64,000 bases of DNA. Origin: Actinomycetospora lemnae. Its GTDB lineage: Bacteria > Actinomycetota > Actinomycetes > Mycobacteriales > Pseudonocardiaceae. The position numbers and the translations under genes are program-made. Position 1 is the stretch's first letter, and every line of letters starts with the position of its first letter. Under the pieces are notes generated by a model. The model ran no database searches. It saw only the letters and a program-made list of their open reading frames with translations, and was not told the origin of the DNA. This document shows positions 16,387 through 23,835 of this stretch, piece by piece. The stretch spans positions 1 to 64,000 of the forward strand of contig NZ_JAQZAO010000012.1 in NCBI RefSeq assembly GCF_028737315.1. Direction: 5' to 3'.

Positions 16387-16848
16387 ATGGCCGACACGAA
16401 GCGCACCCCGGCACAGTGGGTGGACGCGATCTACTGGCGGGAGCCGCAGTCGTACGGCACCGACGTCGACGACCGGACCCCCTGGATCCGCTTCGCCGCC
16501 GTGATGATGATGCTGATCGGCGCGTTCGCCGTGATCCAGGGCCTGGTCGCGCTGCTGAGCCCCGACTTCTACGTGACGAACGGCGACGGCCGCGTGCTCG
16601 TCGTCCTGTCCGCCGCAGGCTGGGGCTGGGTCCACCTCGTGCTCGGCGTGCTCGTCGCCGCGGCCGGTGTCGGGGTCCTCGCCGACCAGCTGTGGGCGCG
16701 GGTGGTGGGGATCGTCCTCGCCGCGATCAGCGTCGTGGTCAACCTGGCGTTCATCGCGGCCTACCCGATGTGGGCGGTCGTCGTCATCGCCCTCGACGTC
16801 GCGGTGATCTGCGCGCTGGTGGTCGGCCGCCGGTTCCCCCGCACCTGA
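16387..16848 (+). CDS. DUF7144 family membrane protein (copy 1)
   Basis: 153 residues with four predicted transmembrane helices: 'FAAVMMMLIGAFAVIQGLVA', a second from GWGWVHLVLGVLVAAAGVGV, a third VVGIVLAAISVVVNLAFIAA, and 'WAVVVIALDVAVICALVVG'. The conserved pattern of helix 1 (IGAFAVIQG) and helix 3-4 (YPMWAVVVIALD) defines the family. A paralogue of the same length is at 21342. The N-terminal 30 residues are soluble and acidic/basic mixed. Function unknown; the paired inverted-repeat operators and stress-type neighbours suggest an envelope stress role. Confidence 0.82.
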   Translation: MADTKRTPAQWVDAIYWREPQSYGTDVDDRTPWIRFAAVMMMLIGAFAVIQGLVALLSPDFYVTNGDGRVLVVLSAAGWGWVHLVLGVLVAAAGVGVLADQLWARVVGIVLAAISVVVNLAFIAAYPMWAVVVIALDVAVICALVVGRRFPRT

Positions 16849-16852
16849 GGGC

Positions 16853-16910
16853 GCCGGACAGCACCGCCGGACAGCACCGCCGGACAGCACCCCGGGGTGC
16901 TGTCCGGCGG
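16853..16910. terminator. Triplicated 13-bp repeat ending in a perfect 34-bp palindrome, bidirectional terminator
   Basis: GCCGGACAGCACC is repeated three times head-to-tail (16853, 16866, 16879). The last copy forms, with its inverted partner, a loop-less perfect palindrome: CCGCCGGACAGCACCCC at 16877-16893 and its complement at 16894-16910. It lies between the convergent DUF7144 and SHOCT genes. The extra upstream copies could pair alternatively with the same 3' arm. Confidence 0.75.
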
Positions 16911-16915
16911 GCCGC

Positions 16916-17236
16916 TCAGCCGAGGATCCGGCGCTTCTGCTCCTCGAACTCCGCGTCGGTCAGCACGCCCTGGCTGCGCAGCTCCGCGAGCTCCTTGAGC
17001 TGGCTGATCGTGTCGCCGCCGCCACCCGCGGGTGGTGGGGGCGGCGGAGGCGCGGACGAGGGCTGCGGTTCGTACGGCGGTGGATACGACGGCGGTGGAT
17101 ACGACGGCGGCGGGGCGGACGCGGCCTCCTGGGCCGCCCACCGCCCGGCCTGGCGGCGCGAGACGCGGTTCGACACCGCGGTCGCCGTGCCCGCCACCAG
17201 CGCGGTCCGTGCGAGTCCCCGCAACAGTCCCGGCAT
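16916..17236 (-). CDS. SHOCT-domain protein with proline-rich linker
   Basis: 106 residues. N-terminal 'MPGLLRGLARTALVAGTATA' is a weakly hydrophobic segment, then a low-complexity PPPSYPPPSYPPPYEP-type proline/tyrosine linker (about 45-75), then a C-terminal SHOCT motif 'LKELAELRSQGVLTDAEFEE'. SHOCT is a short oligomerisation domain found at protein termini. It starts 6 bp after the DUF6325 gene on the same strand, so the two form an operon. Role unknown; the proline-rich linker may span the envelope (inference). Confidence 0.8.
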   Translation of the reverse strand: MPGLLRGLARTALVAGTATAVSNRVSRRQAGRWAAQEAASAPPPSYPPPSYPPPYEPQPSSAPPPPPPPAGGGGDTISQLKELAELRSQGVLTDAEFEEQKRRILG

Positions 17237-17241
17237 GTCCC

Positions 17242-17703
17242 TCACCCCGTCCCGTCCGCCCCGACGGCCGCGGGCGCGGCGTCGAGGGAGGCCATCACGA
17301 GGTCGACGGGGATCCGTCCCCCGGCGACCAGCTGCGCCCCGCCGCGGCGCAGCGCCGAGGCCAGCGGCGCCGCCCACACGTTCTCGTAGACGAGGACCAC
17401 CGCGGTCGCGCCCGGCGCCAGCACCGAGCCGGCCTCCGCGAGGTCGCCCTCGTCGAGCAGCCCGGACGCGGCGCCGTGGAACAGCGCGAGGTCGAGGGAC
17501 CCGTCGCCGTCGAGGTCGGCGATCTCGATCCGCGTCACCGAGCGGTCGTCCTCCTTGCGCAGGAAGACCAGGTCGAGGATGCGGATCAGGCCACGGTCCA
17601 CGAGGTCGAGCAGCAGGGGCAGGCCCTCGCCGGTCGCCGCGCCCGGGGGGAACTCGACGATCAGGTAGTCGATGGGCCCGGTGTCGGGCGGCTGGTCGTC
17701 CAC
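17242..17703 (-). CDS. DUF6325 family protein
   Basis: 153 residues, no membrane helix. 'GPIDYLIVEFPPGAATGEGL' at the start, 'LLDLVDRGLIRILDLVFLRK' and 'LVYENVWAAPLASALRRGGA' are the conserved blocks of DUF6325 proteins, which resemble the soluble part of DUF1269 proteins such as the one at 36448. These occur widely in actinobacterial stress loci but have no established function. It is co-transcribed with the SHOCT gene; the shared upstream region with the divergent YrhK-like gene holds a CTCAyCC-type palindrome. Confidence 0.78.
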   Translation of the reverse strand: MDDQPPDTGPIDYLIVEFPPGAATGEGLPLLLDLVDRGLIRILDLVFLRKEDDRSVTRIEIADLDGDGSLDLALFHGAASGLLDEGDLAEAGSVLAPGATAVVLVYENVWAAPLASALRRGGAQLVAGGRIPVDLVMASLDAAPAAVGADGTG

Positions 17704-17837
17704 GGTCTCCTCCTTCCGTCGGCCCCCGCACGTCGGGAGGCGGGGCCGTGCTCGACGCTCCCGTGCCGGCGACGCCGGGGCATCGCCCGCGGTGGGTGAC
17801 CGGGCGGGCCCGCCGACCCGGGCCGCCGGCCGGACCG

Positions 17838-17856
17838 ATCATCCCCGCCGGGTGAG
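17838..17856. promoter_or_regulatory. CTCAyCC-N5-GGrTGAG site (one mismatch)
   Basis: ATCATCC CCGCC GGGTGAG. It lies 49 bp before the YrhK-like start (17906) and 135 bp before the divergent DUF6325 start. TTGTCT at 17878-17883, in an AT-richer patch, could be the plus-strand -10. Confidence 0.55.
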
Positions 17857-17905
17857 CCGCGCGCGCCCGCGCGGTTGTTGTCTCGTGACACCGCCTGGAG
17901 GAGGG

Positions 17906-18190
17906 GTGACCGTGTTCCTGATCTGGTACCTGCGCCGCATCAGCCGGACCGCCCACGACGTCCCCTGGGTCCACCTGGCCATCGGCCTCGTGGGCAACCT
18001 CGCGTTCGTCGTCGGCAGCCTGTTCTTCCTCAGCCCGGCGCTGACCCGGGCCGGGACCTGGCTGTTCGTCGTCGCGTCCTGGGGGCTGCTCATCGGCGTG
18101 CTCGGCGAGATCCTGGTCCGCTACGAGACGCGGCGGCGGGCGGCGTCCGCCGGGCAGGCGGGGACCGCCCCGGCCGCCGTCGACGGGTGA
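17906..18190 (+). CDS. Small YrhK-like membrane protein
   Basis: 94 residues with two membrane helices: 'LAIGLVGNLAFVVGSLFFLS' and 'GTWLFVVASWGLLIGVLGEI'. The G-N-x-x-F-x-x-G-S-x-x-F-x and W-L-F-x-x-x-S patterns match the YrhK-like two-helix domain. GGAGGAGG just before the GTG at 17906 sets the start, with GTG 17912 as an alternative. A charged C-terminal tail follows. It ends 3 bp from the convergent ClC gene. Function unknown; likely in the CTCAyCC regulon. Confidence 0.65.
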   Translation: MTVFLIWYLRRISRTAHDVPWVHLAIGLVGNLAFVVGSLFFLSPALTRAGTWLFVVASWGLLIGVLGEILVRYETRRRAASAGQAGTAPAAVDG

Positions 18191-18193
18191 GCC

Positions 18194-19573
18194 CTAGGCC
18201 GCCGCGGCCTCGTGCGCGGGGCCCGGTGCCGGGCCCAGCCGGGCCGCCGCGACGTGGGCGACGACCACCGCCACGATCACCAGCGGGGTGACGACCAGCC
18301 CGTCGTCCGCGAGCAGCAGCACGGCGAGCAGCACCGAGGTCAGGGGCAGCCGCAGCATCACCACGGACATCGCGCCGATGCCCATGGCGACCGCCGGCAC
18401 GAGCGAGAGCCCGGGCAGCGGGGCGAGCGCGAGCCCGCCCGCCGCCCCGAGGAACATCGCCGGGAAGATCGGGCCGCCGCGGAAGGCGCTGAGGCAGATC
18501 AGGTAGCCGAGCCCCTTGCACACCACGAGGACCACGAGGGCGCCCACCGAGTACCGCGCGGGGTCGGCGAGCAGGGCCGGCAGGGCCTCCTGGCCCGAGA
18601 AGAGCACGTCGGACGAGGAGTGGCCGGTGGTGAGCGCGTAGAGCGTCGCGAGGGCCGCGACCACCAGCCCCGCGAGGGTCGTCAGCAGGAGCCGCGACCG
18701 GTCGACCAGGTCGCGCACCCGCAGGGCGAGCCGCGAGATCGTCGTGCCCAGCAGCGCGGCGGCGATGCCGATGACGACGGCCCAGCCGAACTGGGCGACG
18801 GTCGGGTGCGCGAAGTCCGGGAGCCCGGGCAGGGCGAGGGACACGGTGCCGAGCCCGGTCAGCGAGTCCAGCCCGAGGAAGATCAGCGAGCCGATGCCGG
18901 ACGCCAGGAGGCCCGGGAGCAGGACCAGGCCCAGCGTCGCGCCCCCGATGCCCGCGGCCTCCATGAGCAGGAACGCACCGAGCAGCGGCGAGCCCAGCAG
19001 CGTGCTGATCGCGGCGAAGCTCCCGGTGCTCGCGACGACGGTCACCGCTGACGGGGCGGGCGACGAGCGGGCGGCCCGGACCGCGAGGACGGCGAGGCCG
19101 CCGCCGATGGCGATCAGCGGCGCCTCGGGGCCGAGCACGGCCCCGAACACCAGGGTCCCGGCGGCCGCGAGGACCACGCCCGGGAGCTCCCGCGCGGTCG
19201 GCGGCGGGTGGGGCGCGAAGCCGTCCGCGGGCGAGTGCCCGCCGTGCCCGGGCAGGTAGCGGATCGTCGCCCCGACGAGCAGCCCGCCGACCGCGAGCAC
19301 GGGCAGCGGCCACCACGCGGGCGACGGGCCGAGGCCGAGCGCCGCCGGCAGCCGGACGAACAGGGCCTCCTGGAGCACCGCCACGCCCTGGAGGAACCCG
19401 TACGCCAGGGCCGAGATCGGCACCCCGATCACCGCGGCGAGCGCGAGCAGCCGCAGGTAGGCCGGCGAGCGGAGCAGCTCGGCCGGGCTGGGGCCCGCGG
19501 CCGGCCCGTCCGACCCGTCCTGGCTCGCACCGGACGTCGCCGCCTGGTGGTTCCCGGTCGTCCCCGCGGACAT
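18194..19573 (-). CDS. ClC-family chloride channel/antiporter
   Basis: 459 residues with about ten membrane helices. 'VFGAVLGPEAPLIAIGGGLA' is the GxEGP-type filter with the gating glutamate kept; 'GSPLLGAFLLMEAAGIGG' and 'FRGGPIFPAMFLGAAGGLA' (GxFxP region) give the other filter segments. The gating Glu makes H+/Cl- exchange possible, but the internal proton glutamate could not be placed. The ATG at 19573 shares one base with the stop of a 39-codon small ORF, itself overlapping the MFS gene, so all three are translationally coupled. Confidence 0.88.
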   Translation of the reverse strand: MSAGTTGNHQAATSGASQDGSDGPAAGPSPAELLRSPAYLRLLALAAVIGVPISALAYGFLQGVAVLQEALFVRLPAALGLGPSPAWWPLPVLAVGGLLVGATIRYLPGHGGHSPADGFAPHPPPTARELPGVVLAAAGTLVFGAVLGPEAPLIAIGGGLAVLAVRAARSSPAPSAVTVVASTGSFAAISTLLGSPLLGAFLLMEAAGIGGATLGLVLLPGLLASGIGSLIFLGLDSLTGLGTVSLALPGLPDFAHPTVAQFGWAVVIGIAAALLGTTISRLALRVRDLVDRSRLLLTTLAGLVVAALATLYALTTGHSSSDVLFSGQEALPALLADPARYSVGALVVLVVCKGLGYLICLSAFRGGPIFPAMFLGAAGGLALAPLPGLSLVPAVAMGIGAMSVVMLRLPLTSVLLAVLLLADDGLVVTPLVIVAVVVAHVAAARLGPAPGPAHEAAAA

Positions 19574-19692
19574 CACGACGCCCCCGGGACCGTCGCCACC
19601 GGGATGGCGGTGCTCGAGGCCTCCCCCGTCATGCGGTCCAGGTCCGCCTCGATGACCCGGACGAACGGCGTCGCGCGGAGCACGGCCGTCAC
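19573..19692 (-). CDS. 39-residue small ORF coupled between MFS and ClC genes
   Basis: GTG at 19692 overlaps the MFS stop as GTGA, and its TGA overlaps the ClC ATG as TGATG. The peptide starts MTAVLRATPFVRVIEADLDR and ends IPVATVPGAS. It has no membrane helix and I do not recognise it. The precise overlaps on both sides argue that it is translated, at least to carry ribosomes from the MFS to the ClC gene; a free functional peptide is unproven. Confidence 0.5.
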   Translation of the reverse strand: MTAVLRATPFVRVIEADLDRMTGEASSTAIPVATVPGAS

Positions 19693-21194
19693 ACCGCGCC
19701 GCCCACCGGGCGCGCGTCCCGCTCCGGCGGCACCGGGATCGTGTGGGTCGTCGACGCGGCGGCGGCCGCCAGCTCGGCGGCGTTCGGCCGCGGCCGCCGG
19801 CCCGCGCGGCGGGCGAGCGGGATGCCCAGGACGCTGATGATCGCCAGCGCGATCACCGCGCGGGAGAAGGCGGTGGCCAGGGCGTCGGGAGGGGCGGCGC
19901 CGGCGGCGGTCCGCGCGGCGTCCGTCGAGGTGTAGATCCCGGAGACGATCGCGGTCACGACGGCGCCGCCGACGTAGCGGGCCATGTTCGAGATGCCCGA
20001 CGCCGCGCCGACCTGGGCCGGCGGCACCGCGGCCGTCGCGGCGGACGACGCGGGCCCGTTGGAGAAGCTCAGCCCGACGGCGACCGCGAGCAGGCCCGGC
20101 AGGAACCACAGGTAGGTCCACGAGGCGTCGACGAACGCCAGCGCGACGAACCCGCCGGTGAGCAGCACGAAGCCGAGCACCACGACGGGGCGGGCGCCGA
20201 TCTTGTGGGCGAGGGGCGTGATGACGGGCGCCGCCACGACGACGAGCGCGGCCACCGGCAGGCAGGCGAGCCCCGCCTCCAGGCTGCTCATGCCGAAAGC
20301 GACGGGGTCCTGGAAGTACAGGCTGAGGAGGAACGAGATGCCGGCGATCGCCCCGGCGCCGATGAGGATGGCGACCGTCGAGCCGACGAGCAGGGCGTTG
20401 CGCAGCAGCCCGAGGTCGACCAGGGGCGCGGGGACGCGGCGCTCGACGAGGACGAAGCCGACGGCCGCCAGGGCCGAGACGACGAAGCAGCCGATGGTCG
20501 CGGGCGAGCCCCAGCCCCACGTCCCGCCCTCGGTGATCCCGAAGACCAGGGGCGCGAGGATCGCCGCCACGAGGACGGTGCCCCAGAGGTCGATCGAGCG
20601 GGGACGGTCCGGGTCGCGCGACTCGGGGACCGCGGCGAGGACCCACGGGATGCAGGCCGCGGCGATCGCGGCGTCGATCCAGAACAGGCCCTGCCAGCCC
20701 GTCGCCTCCGCGAGCACGCCGCCGACCACCGGGCCCGCGGCGGCCCCGGCCGCCGAGGCGGCGCCCCACAGCGTCACCGCGCGCAGCCGCGCCGGTCCCT
20801 CGGTGGCGACCGAGAGCAGCGACAGCCCCGTCGCGAGGATGGCGGCGCCGGACGCGCCCTGGATCACGCGCCCGAGCACGACCACCTCGCCCGTGGGCGC
20901 CAGGGCGATGAGCACGCAGGACGCCACGAAGAGGCCCAGCCCGGCCACGAACATCAGGCGGCGCCCGAAGACGTCGCCCATGGCCCCCGTGGTGACGATG
21001 GTGGCCGCCCCGACCAGGAGGTAGCCGGTCACCGCCCACTGCAGCAGCGAGATCGGCGCCGCGAGGTCGGTGCTGATCGAGGGCAGCAGGATGCTCACCG
21101 CCGAGGTGTTGGCGTTCACCACGAACGTCGAGAGGCAGCTCGTCGCGAGCACGCTGCCCGCCCCCCGGATCCTGGGCGCCTCCGTGTCGGTCAT
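19689..21194 (-). CDS. DHA2-type MFS drug/proton antiporter
   Basis: 501 residues, 14-helix EmrB/QacA layout. 'LLQWAVTGYLLVGAATIVTT' with 'GAMGDVFGRRLMFVAGLGLF' gives motif A; 'LGRVIQGASGAAILATGLSL' is motif B; 'AGAAAGPVVGGVLAEATGWQ' is motif C of antiporters. It exports hydrophobic compounds through the cytoplasmic membrane. First gene of a three-gene minus-strand operon (MFS, 39-aa ORF, ClC). The ATG at 21194 lies 34 bp from the nearer of two CTCAyCC palindromes shared with the divergent DUF7144 gene. Confidence 0.9.
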   Translation of the reverse strand: MTDTEAPRIRGAGSVLATSCLSTFVVNANTSAVSILLPSISTDLAAPISLLQWAVTGYLLVGAATIVTTGAMGDVFGRRLMFVAGLGLFVASCVLIALAPTGEVVVLGRVIQGASGAAILATGLSLLSVATEGPARLRAVTLWGAASAAGAAAGPVVGGVLAEATGWQGLFWIDAAIAAACIPWVLAAVPESRDPDRPRSIDLWGTVLVAAILAPLVFGITEGGTWGWGSPATIGCFVVSALAAVGFVLVERRVPAPLVDLGLLRNALLVGSTVAILIGAGAIAGISFLLSLYFQDPVAFGMSSLEAGLACLPVAALVVVAAPVITPLAHKIGARPVVVLGFVLLTGGFVALAFVDASWTYLWFLPGLLAVAVGLSFSNGPASSAATAAVPPAQVGAASGISNMARYVGGAVVTAIVSGIYTSTDAARTAAGAAPPDALATAFSRAVIALAIISVLGIPLARRAGRRPRPNAAELAAAAASTTHTIPVPPERDARPVGGAV

Positions 21195-21228
21195 GCGGCG
21201 AGCCTGCGGCCCCGGCCGGGGTCCTCGC

Positions 21229-21277
21229 CTCATCCACTCCGGGTGAGTCCCGGCCCGTCTCATCCGGTTGGGGTGAG
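21229..21277. promoter_or_regulatory. Two CTCAyCC-N5-GGrTGAG palindromes in a divergent promoter
   Basis: Site 1 (21229-21247) is CTCATCC ACTCC GGGTGAG; site 2 (21259-21277) is CTCATCC GGTTG GGGTGAG. Both fit the consensus fully and are offset by 30 bp, i.e. on the same helix face. They lie between the MFS gene (minus) and DUF7144 copy 2 (plus) and could control both. Confidence 0.7.
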
Positions 21278-21341
21278 GTCCGCGAGCCCGCCGCGGAGCA
21301 CCGTCGGCCACCACGATCCGAGGTGTGCCCTGGAGGAGATC

Positions 21342-21803
21342 ATGACCGAACAGCAGACCCCGCCGGTCTCGGGACCGACGATGACGCCCCGTGCGAACGG
21401 GAGGACGGCTCCCCGCGACTCGGGCGCCTGGACGGGGTGGGTCCGCTTCGGCGGCGTCGTGATGACGATCATCGGCGGCTTCGCGGTGATCCAGGGCTTC
21501 TTCGCGCTGTTCTCGCCGACCTACGTGACGCTGACGGGCGCGGGCGTCCTGTTGCTCGACCTCACGGCGTGGGGCTGGCTGCACATCCTGCTCGGCGCCC
21601 TGGTGCTGGCCACCGGCCTGGCCCTCGTGGGCAGCGCGCCGGGCTGGGCCCGCGGCACGGCCATCGTGCTGCTCGCGCTCAACACGATCGTGCAGCTGGC
21701 CTACATGCCCGCCTACCCGATCTGGTCGCTCGTCCTCATCGTCCTCGACATCGTCGTGATCTTCGCGCTCATGGTCACGTGGGACGAGGCCTCCGCCTAC
21801 TGA
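21342..21803 (+). CDS. DUF7144 family membrane protein (copy 2)
   Basis: 153 residues, same length as copy 1 at 16387. Four helices: 'FGGVVMTIIGGFAVIQGFFA', 'WGWLHILLGALVLATGLALV', 'GTAIVLLALNTIVQLAYMPA', 'IWSLVLIVLDIVVIFALMV'. Start ATG 21342 follows GGAGGAGA. The identical IIGGFAVIQG / YPIWSLVLIVLD framework and similar operators show a duplicated gene whose copies diverged. The stop codon lies inside a 12-bp tandem repeat, so slippage would alter or keep the end without frameshift. Function unknown. Confidence 0.82.
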   Translation: MTEQQTPPVSGPTMTPRANGRTAPRDSGAWTGWVRFGGVVMTIIGGFAVIQGFFALFSPTYVTLTGAGVLLLDLTAWGWLHILLGALVLATGLALVGSAPGWARGTAIVLLALNTIVQLAYMPAYPIWSLVLIVLDIVVIFALMVTWDEASAY

Positions 21804-21836
21804 TCCGCCTACTGATCCGCCTATTGATCCGCCGAC
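21801..21836. repeat. 12-bp tandem repeat overlapping a stop codon
   Basis: TGATCCGCCTAC, TGATCCGCCTAT, TGATCCGCCGAC in a row, beginning at the TGA of the DUF7144 gene. Each unit contains an in-frame stop. Confidence 0.8.
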
Positions 21837-21863
21837 GGAGCCACCGGACAGGAGGCCGCCGAC

Positions 21864-21892
21864 GAGGCCCGCCCGGGTGACGGGCGGGCCTC
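21864..21892 (+). terminator. 12-bp stem-loop terminator
   Basis: GAGGCCCGCCCG (21864-21875), loop GGTGA, exact complement to 21892, after the DUF7144 gene and before the K+ channel gene. There is no T tract, as usual in this kind of genome. Confidence 0.75.
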
Positions 21893-21920
21893 TCGTGCGG
21901 GTGACGGGAGGGATGCGGCC

Positions 21921-22487
21921 GTGGAGCCCGAGGCACCGTCGAGACGACGGGTGGCGCTGGTCCTCGCGCGCGCGACGGTCACGATCGTGCTGCTCGTGAC
22001 GGTCTACTTCGCGCTGCCGCTGCGCGCACGGGAGGACGACGGGACGCTCGTGCTGTTCCTCCTCGGGCTCGCCGCGCTCGTCGCGATGGTCGTCTGGCAG
22101 CTCCGCGCGATCACGACGGCCGTGCACCCCGCCCTGCGGGCGGTCGAGGCGTTCGCCAGTGCGATCCCCCTGTTCCTGCTGATCTTCGCGTCCGCCTACG
22201 TGGTGCTCGACGGGACGCGCCCCGGGACGTTCACCGAGCCGATGTCCCGGGTCGACGCCCTCTACTTCACCGTCACGGTGTTCGCGACCGTCGGGTTCGG
22301 CGACATCGCCCCGGTCAGCCAGACCGCCCGCGTCCTCGTGACCGGGCAGATGGTCGCCGACCTGCTCGTGCTCGGTCTCCTCGTCAACGCGATGCTCGAG
22401 GCGGTCCGGCGGGGGCGGTCCCGCCGCGCGGCTCCGGGCGTCCGCCGTCCTGGCCCCCACCCGACCCCACCCGATCGCGAGGAGTGA
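21921..22487 (+). CDS. K+ channel-type ion channel (copy 1)
   Basis: 188 residues. Helices at about 12-30 and 37-58, then the pore module: helix 'AIPLFLLIFASAYVVLDGTR', pore loop 'YFTVTVFATVGFGDIAPVSQ' with selectivity filter TVGFGD, and a final helix 'MVADLLVLGLLVNAMLEAVR'. There is no cytoplasmic RCK domain; a short basic/proline-rich tail follows. It is a plasma-membrane potassium channel of the Ion_trans_2 family. A close paralogue is at 40379. The last bases overlap a GTG of the next gene. Confidence 0.88.
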   Translation: MEPEAPSRRRVALVLARATVTIVLLVTVYFALPLRAREDDGTLVLFLLGLAALVAMVVWQLRAITTAVHPALRAVEAFASAIPLFLLIFASAYVVLDGTRPGTFTEPMSRVDALYFTVTVFATVGFGDIAPVSQTARVLVTGQMVADLLVLGLLVNAMLEAVRRGRSRRAAPGVRRPGPHPTPPDREE

Positions 22488-22492
22488 TCGCC

Positions 22493-22783
22493 GTGCCCGC
22501 GAGTCCCGTGACCCCGGTGCCCCCCACGCCGGAGGAACCGCCGCCGGCAGCGTCGGCGCCGCCGGCGCCGTCCACCGGCTGGCACGTCGACGTGCCCCTC
22601 CTCGGCCCGGTGGGGTGGCCGCCGACCGGCACGCTCGCCTTCGTCGTCGTCCTCGGCGGCCTCGTCGCCGTCGACATCCTCGCGTGGCCGGTGGCGGTGG
22701 CGATCGGCGCCGGCCACGTCCTCGCCCGCGACCACGACCACCGGATCCTCCGGGAGGTCGGCGAGACCCTGCAGGAGGCGTGA
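22493..22783 (+). CDS. Proline-rich single-span membrane protein
   Basis: 96 residues. N-terminal proline/alanine-rich stretch ('VTPVPPTPEEPPPAASAPPA'), then a hydrophobic helix around 'TGTLAFVVVLGGLVAVDILA' continuing to WPVAVAIGAGHVL, and a basic/acidic tail. GTG 22493 has AGGAG 8 bases upstream; GTG 22484, which overlaps the channel stop, is in frame as well. The TGA overlaps the ATG of the DUF3040 gene. I do not recognise a family. The chain channel - this gene - DUF3040 - FGE is tightly coupled. Confidence 0.6.
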   Translation: MPASPVTPVPPTPEEPPPAASAPPAPSTGWHVDVPLLGPVGWPPTGTLAFVVVLGGLVAVDILAWPVAVAIGAGHVLARDHDHRILREVGETLQEA

Positions 22784-23061
22784 TGCTCGACGACGCCGAA
22801 CGCGAGTCGCTCGCCGAGACCGCACGGCAGCTGGCCCGCACCGATCCCCACCTGGTCGCCCTGCTGCGCGACGGCCACGCGCGCCGCCGCCGCGTCGTGA
22901 CCGTCACCGTCTGGGTGGTCGGGGTCGTCGCGTCGCTGCTCGTGATGGGCCTGCTCGTCCTCGGCCTCGGGTGGCAGGCGCTCCTCGTCGCGACGCTGGC
23001 GACCCTCGTCCTCGGACACCGCCGGGTCCGCGCGCTGCGGCGCCGGCAGCGGCGTCCGTGA
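22783..23061 (+). CDS. DUF3040-like membrane protein
   Basis: 92 residues. The N-terminal amphipathic part 'LDDAERESLAETARQLARTD' ending in DPHLVALL corresponds to the DUF3040 start (LSExExxxLxxIExxLxxxDP). It is followed by a basic patch, two adjacent membrane helices (VVTVTVWVVGVVASLLVMGL and a second about 20 residues long) and an arginine-rich tail. ATG 22783 overlaps the previous stop; its own TGA overlaps the FGE start (GTGA). Function of the family is unknown. Confidence 0.68.
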   Translation: MLDDAERESLAETARQLARTDPHLVALLRDGHARRRRVVTVTVWVVGVVASLLVMGLLVLGLGWQALLVATLATLVLGHRRVRALRRRQRRP

Positions 23062-23834
23062 GGGGCCCCTGGCGCGACGTACCGGGCGGGTCGTTCCTCC
23101 ACGGCGACCCGCCGGGTCGCCTCGTGCACGTCGACGGACTGCGCCTCGCGGCGTACACGGTCACCAACGTCGAGTTCCTCGCGTTCGTCCGGGCCACCGG
23201 CTACGTGACGAGCGCCGAGGCGTACGGCTGGTCGTTCGTGTTCGCGGGCCTGCTCCCCGACGGCCTGCCCCCGACCCGCGGCGTCGTGGACGCGCCGTGG
23301 TGGCGCCGGGTCGCCGGCGCCTGCTGGTGGCGTCCCGAAGGGCCCGGCTCCGCCGTGGCGCGGCGCCCCGACCACCCCGTCGTGCACGTGTCCTTCGACG
23401 ACGCCGTCGCCTACTGCCACTGGGCCGGGGTCCGGCTGCCCACCGAGGTCGAGTGGGAGCGCGCCGCCCGCGGCGGGCACGAGGGCCGGCGTTTCCCGTG
23501 GGGCGACGAGCTCACGCCCGGCGGGGAGCACCGCATGAACGTCTTCCAGGGCACCTTCCCGACCCACGACACCGGCGACGACGGGTACGTCGGGACCGCC
23601 CCGGTGACCGCGTTCGCCCCCAACGACTACGGGCTCCACCAGACCACGGGCAACGTCTGGGAGTGGTGCGCCGGTCCCGACCCCGCCGTCGCGACGCCCA
23701 CGCGGGGCCTGCGCGGCGGGTCCTACCTCTGCCACGCCTCCCACTGCGAGCGCTACCGGTGCGCCGGCCGCACCGAGAGCGGGCCCGACAGCAGCGCGGG
23801 CAACGTCGGGTTCCGGGTCGCCGCCCGGGCCTGA
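23058..23834 (+). CDS. Formylglycine-generating enzyme (sulfatase-modifying factor)
   Basis: 258 residues. FGE-sulfatase fold: 'WRDVPGGSFLHGDPPG' start, 'YTVTNVEFLAFVRATGY', 'RLPTEVEWERAARGG', 'NVWEWCAG', and the C-terminal catalytic block 'RGGSYLCHASHCERYRCAGR' with both copper-binding cysteines in the canonical LCxxSxC spacing, then PDSSAGNVGFRV. FGE oxidises a cysteine in CxPxR of sulfatases to formylglycine. The likely client is the sulfatase at 24235, which has Cys in that motif. Start GTG 23058 overlaps the DUF3040 stop by 4 bp. No signal peptide. Confidence 0.92.
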   Translation: MRGPWRDVPGGSFLHGDPPGRLVHVDGLRLAAYTVTNVEFLAFVRATGYVTSAEAYGWSFVFAGLLPDGLPPTRGVVDAPWWRRVAGACWWRPEGPGSAVARRPDHPVVHVSFDDAVAYCHWAGVRLPTEVEWERAARGGHEGRRFPWGDELTPGGEHRMNVFQGTFPTHDTGDDGYVGTAPVTAFAPNDYGLHQTTGNVWEWCAGPDPAVATPTRGLRGGSYLCHASHCERYRCAGRTESGPDSSAGNVGFRVAARA

Positions 23835-23835
23835 G

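Noticed and set aside
16853-16891. CRISPR-like short repeats
   Set aside because: Units are contiguous 13-mers without spacers and end in a terminator palindrome.
17243-17261. CTCACCC near the DUF6325/SHOCT junction
   Set aside because: Right arm absent; it is coding sequence.
19689-23744. Open frame of about 1350 codons on the minus strand
   Set aside because: Only the part up to 21194 is the MFS transporter; the rest is an antisense shadow over the channel, DUF3040 and FGE genes with low-complexity Arg/Gly/Pro composition.
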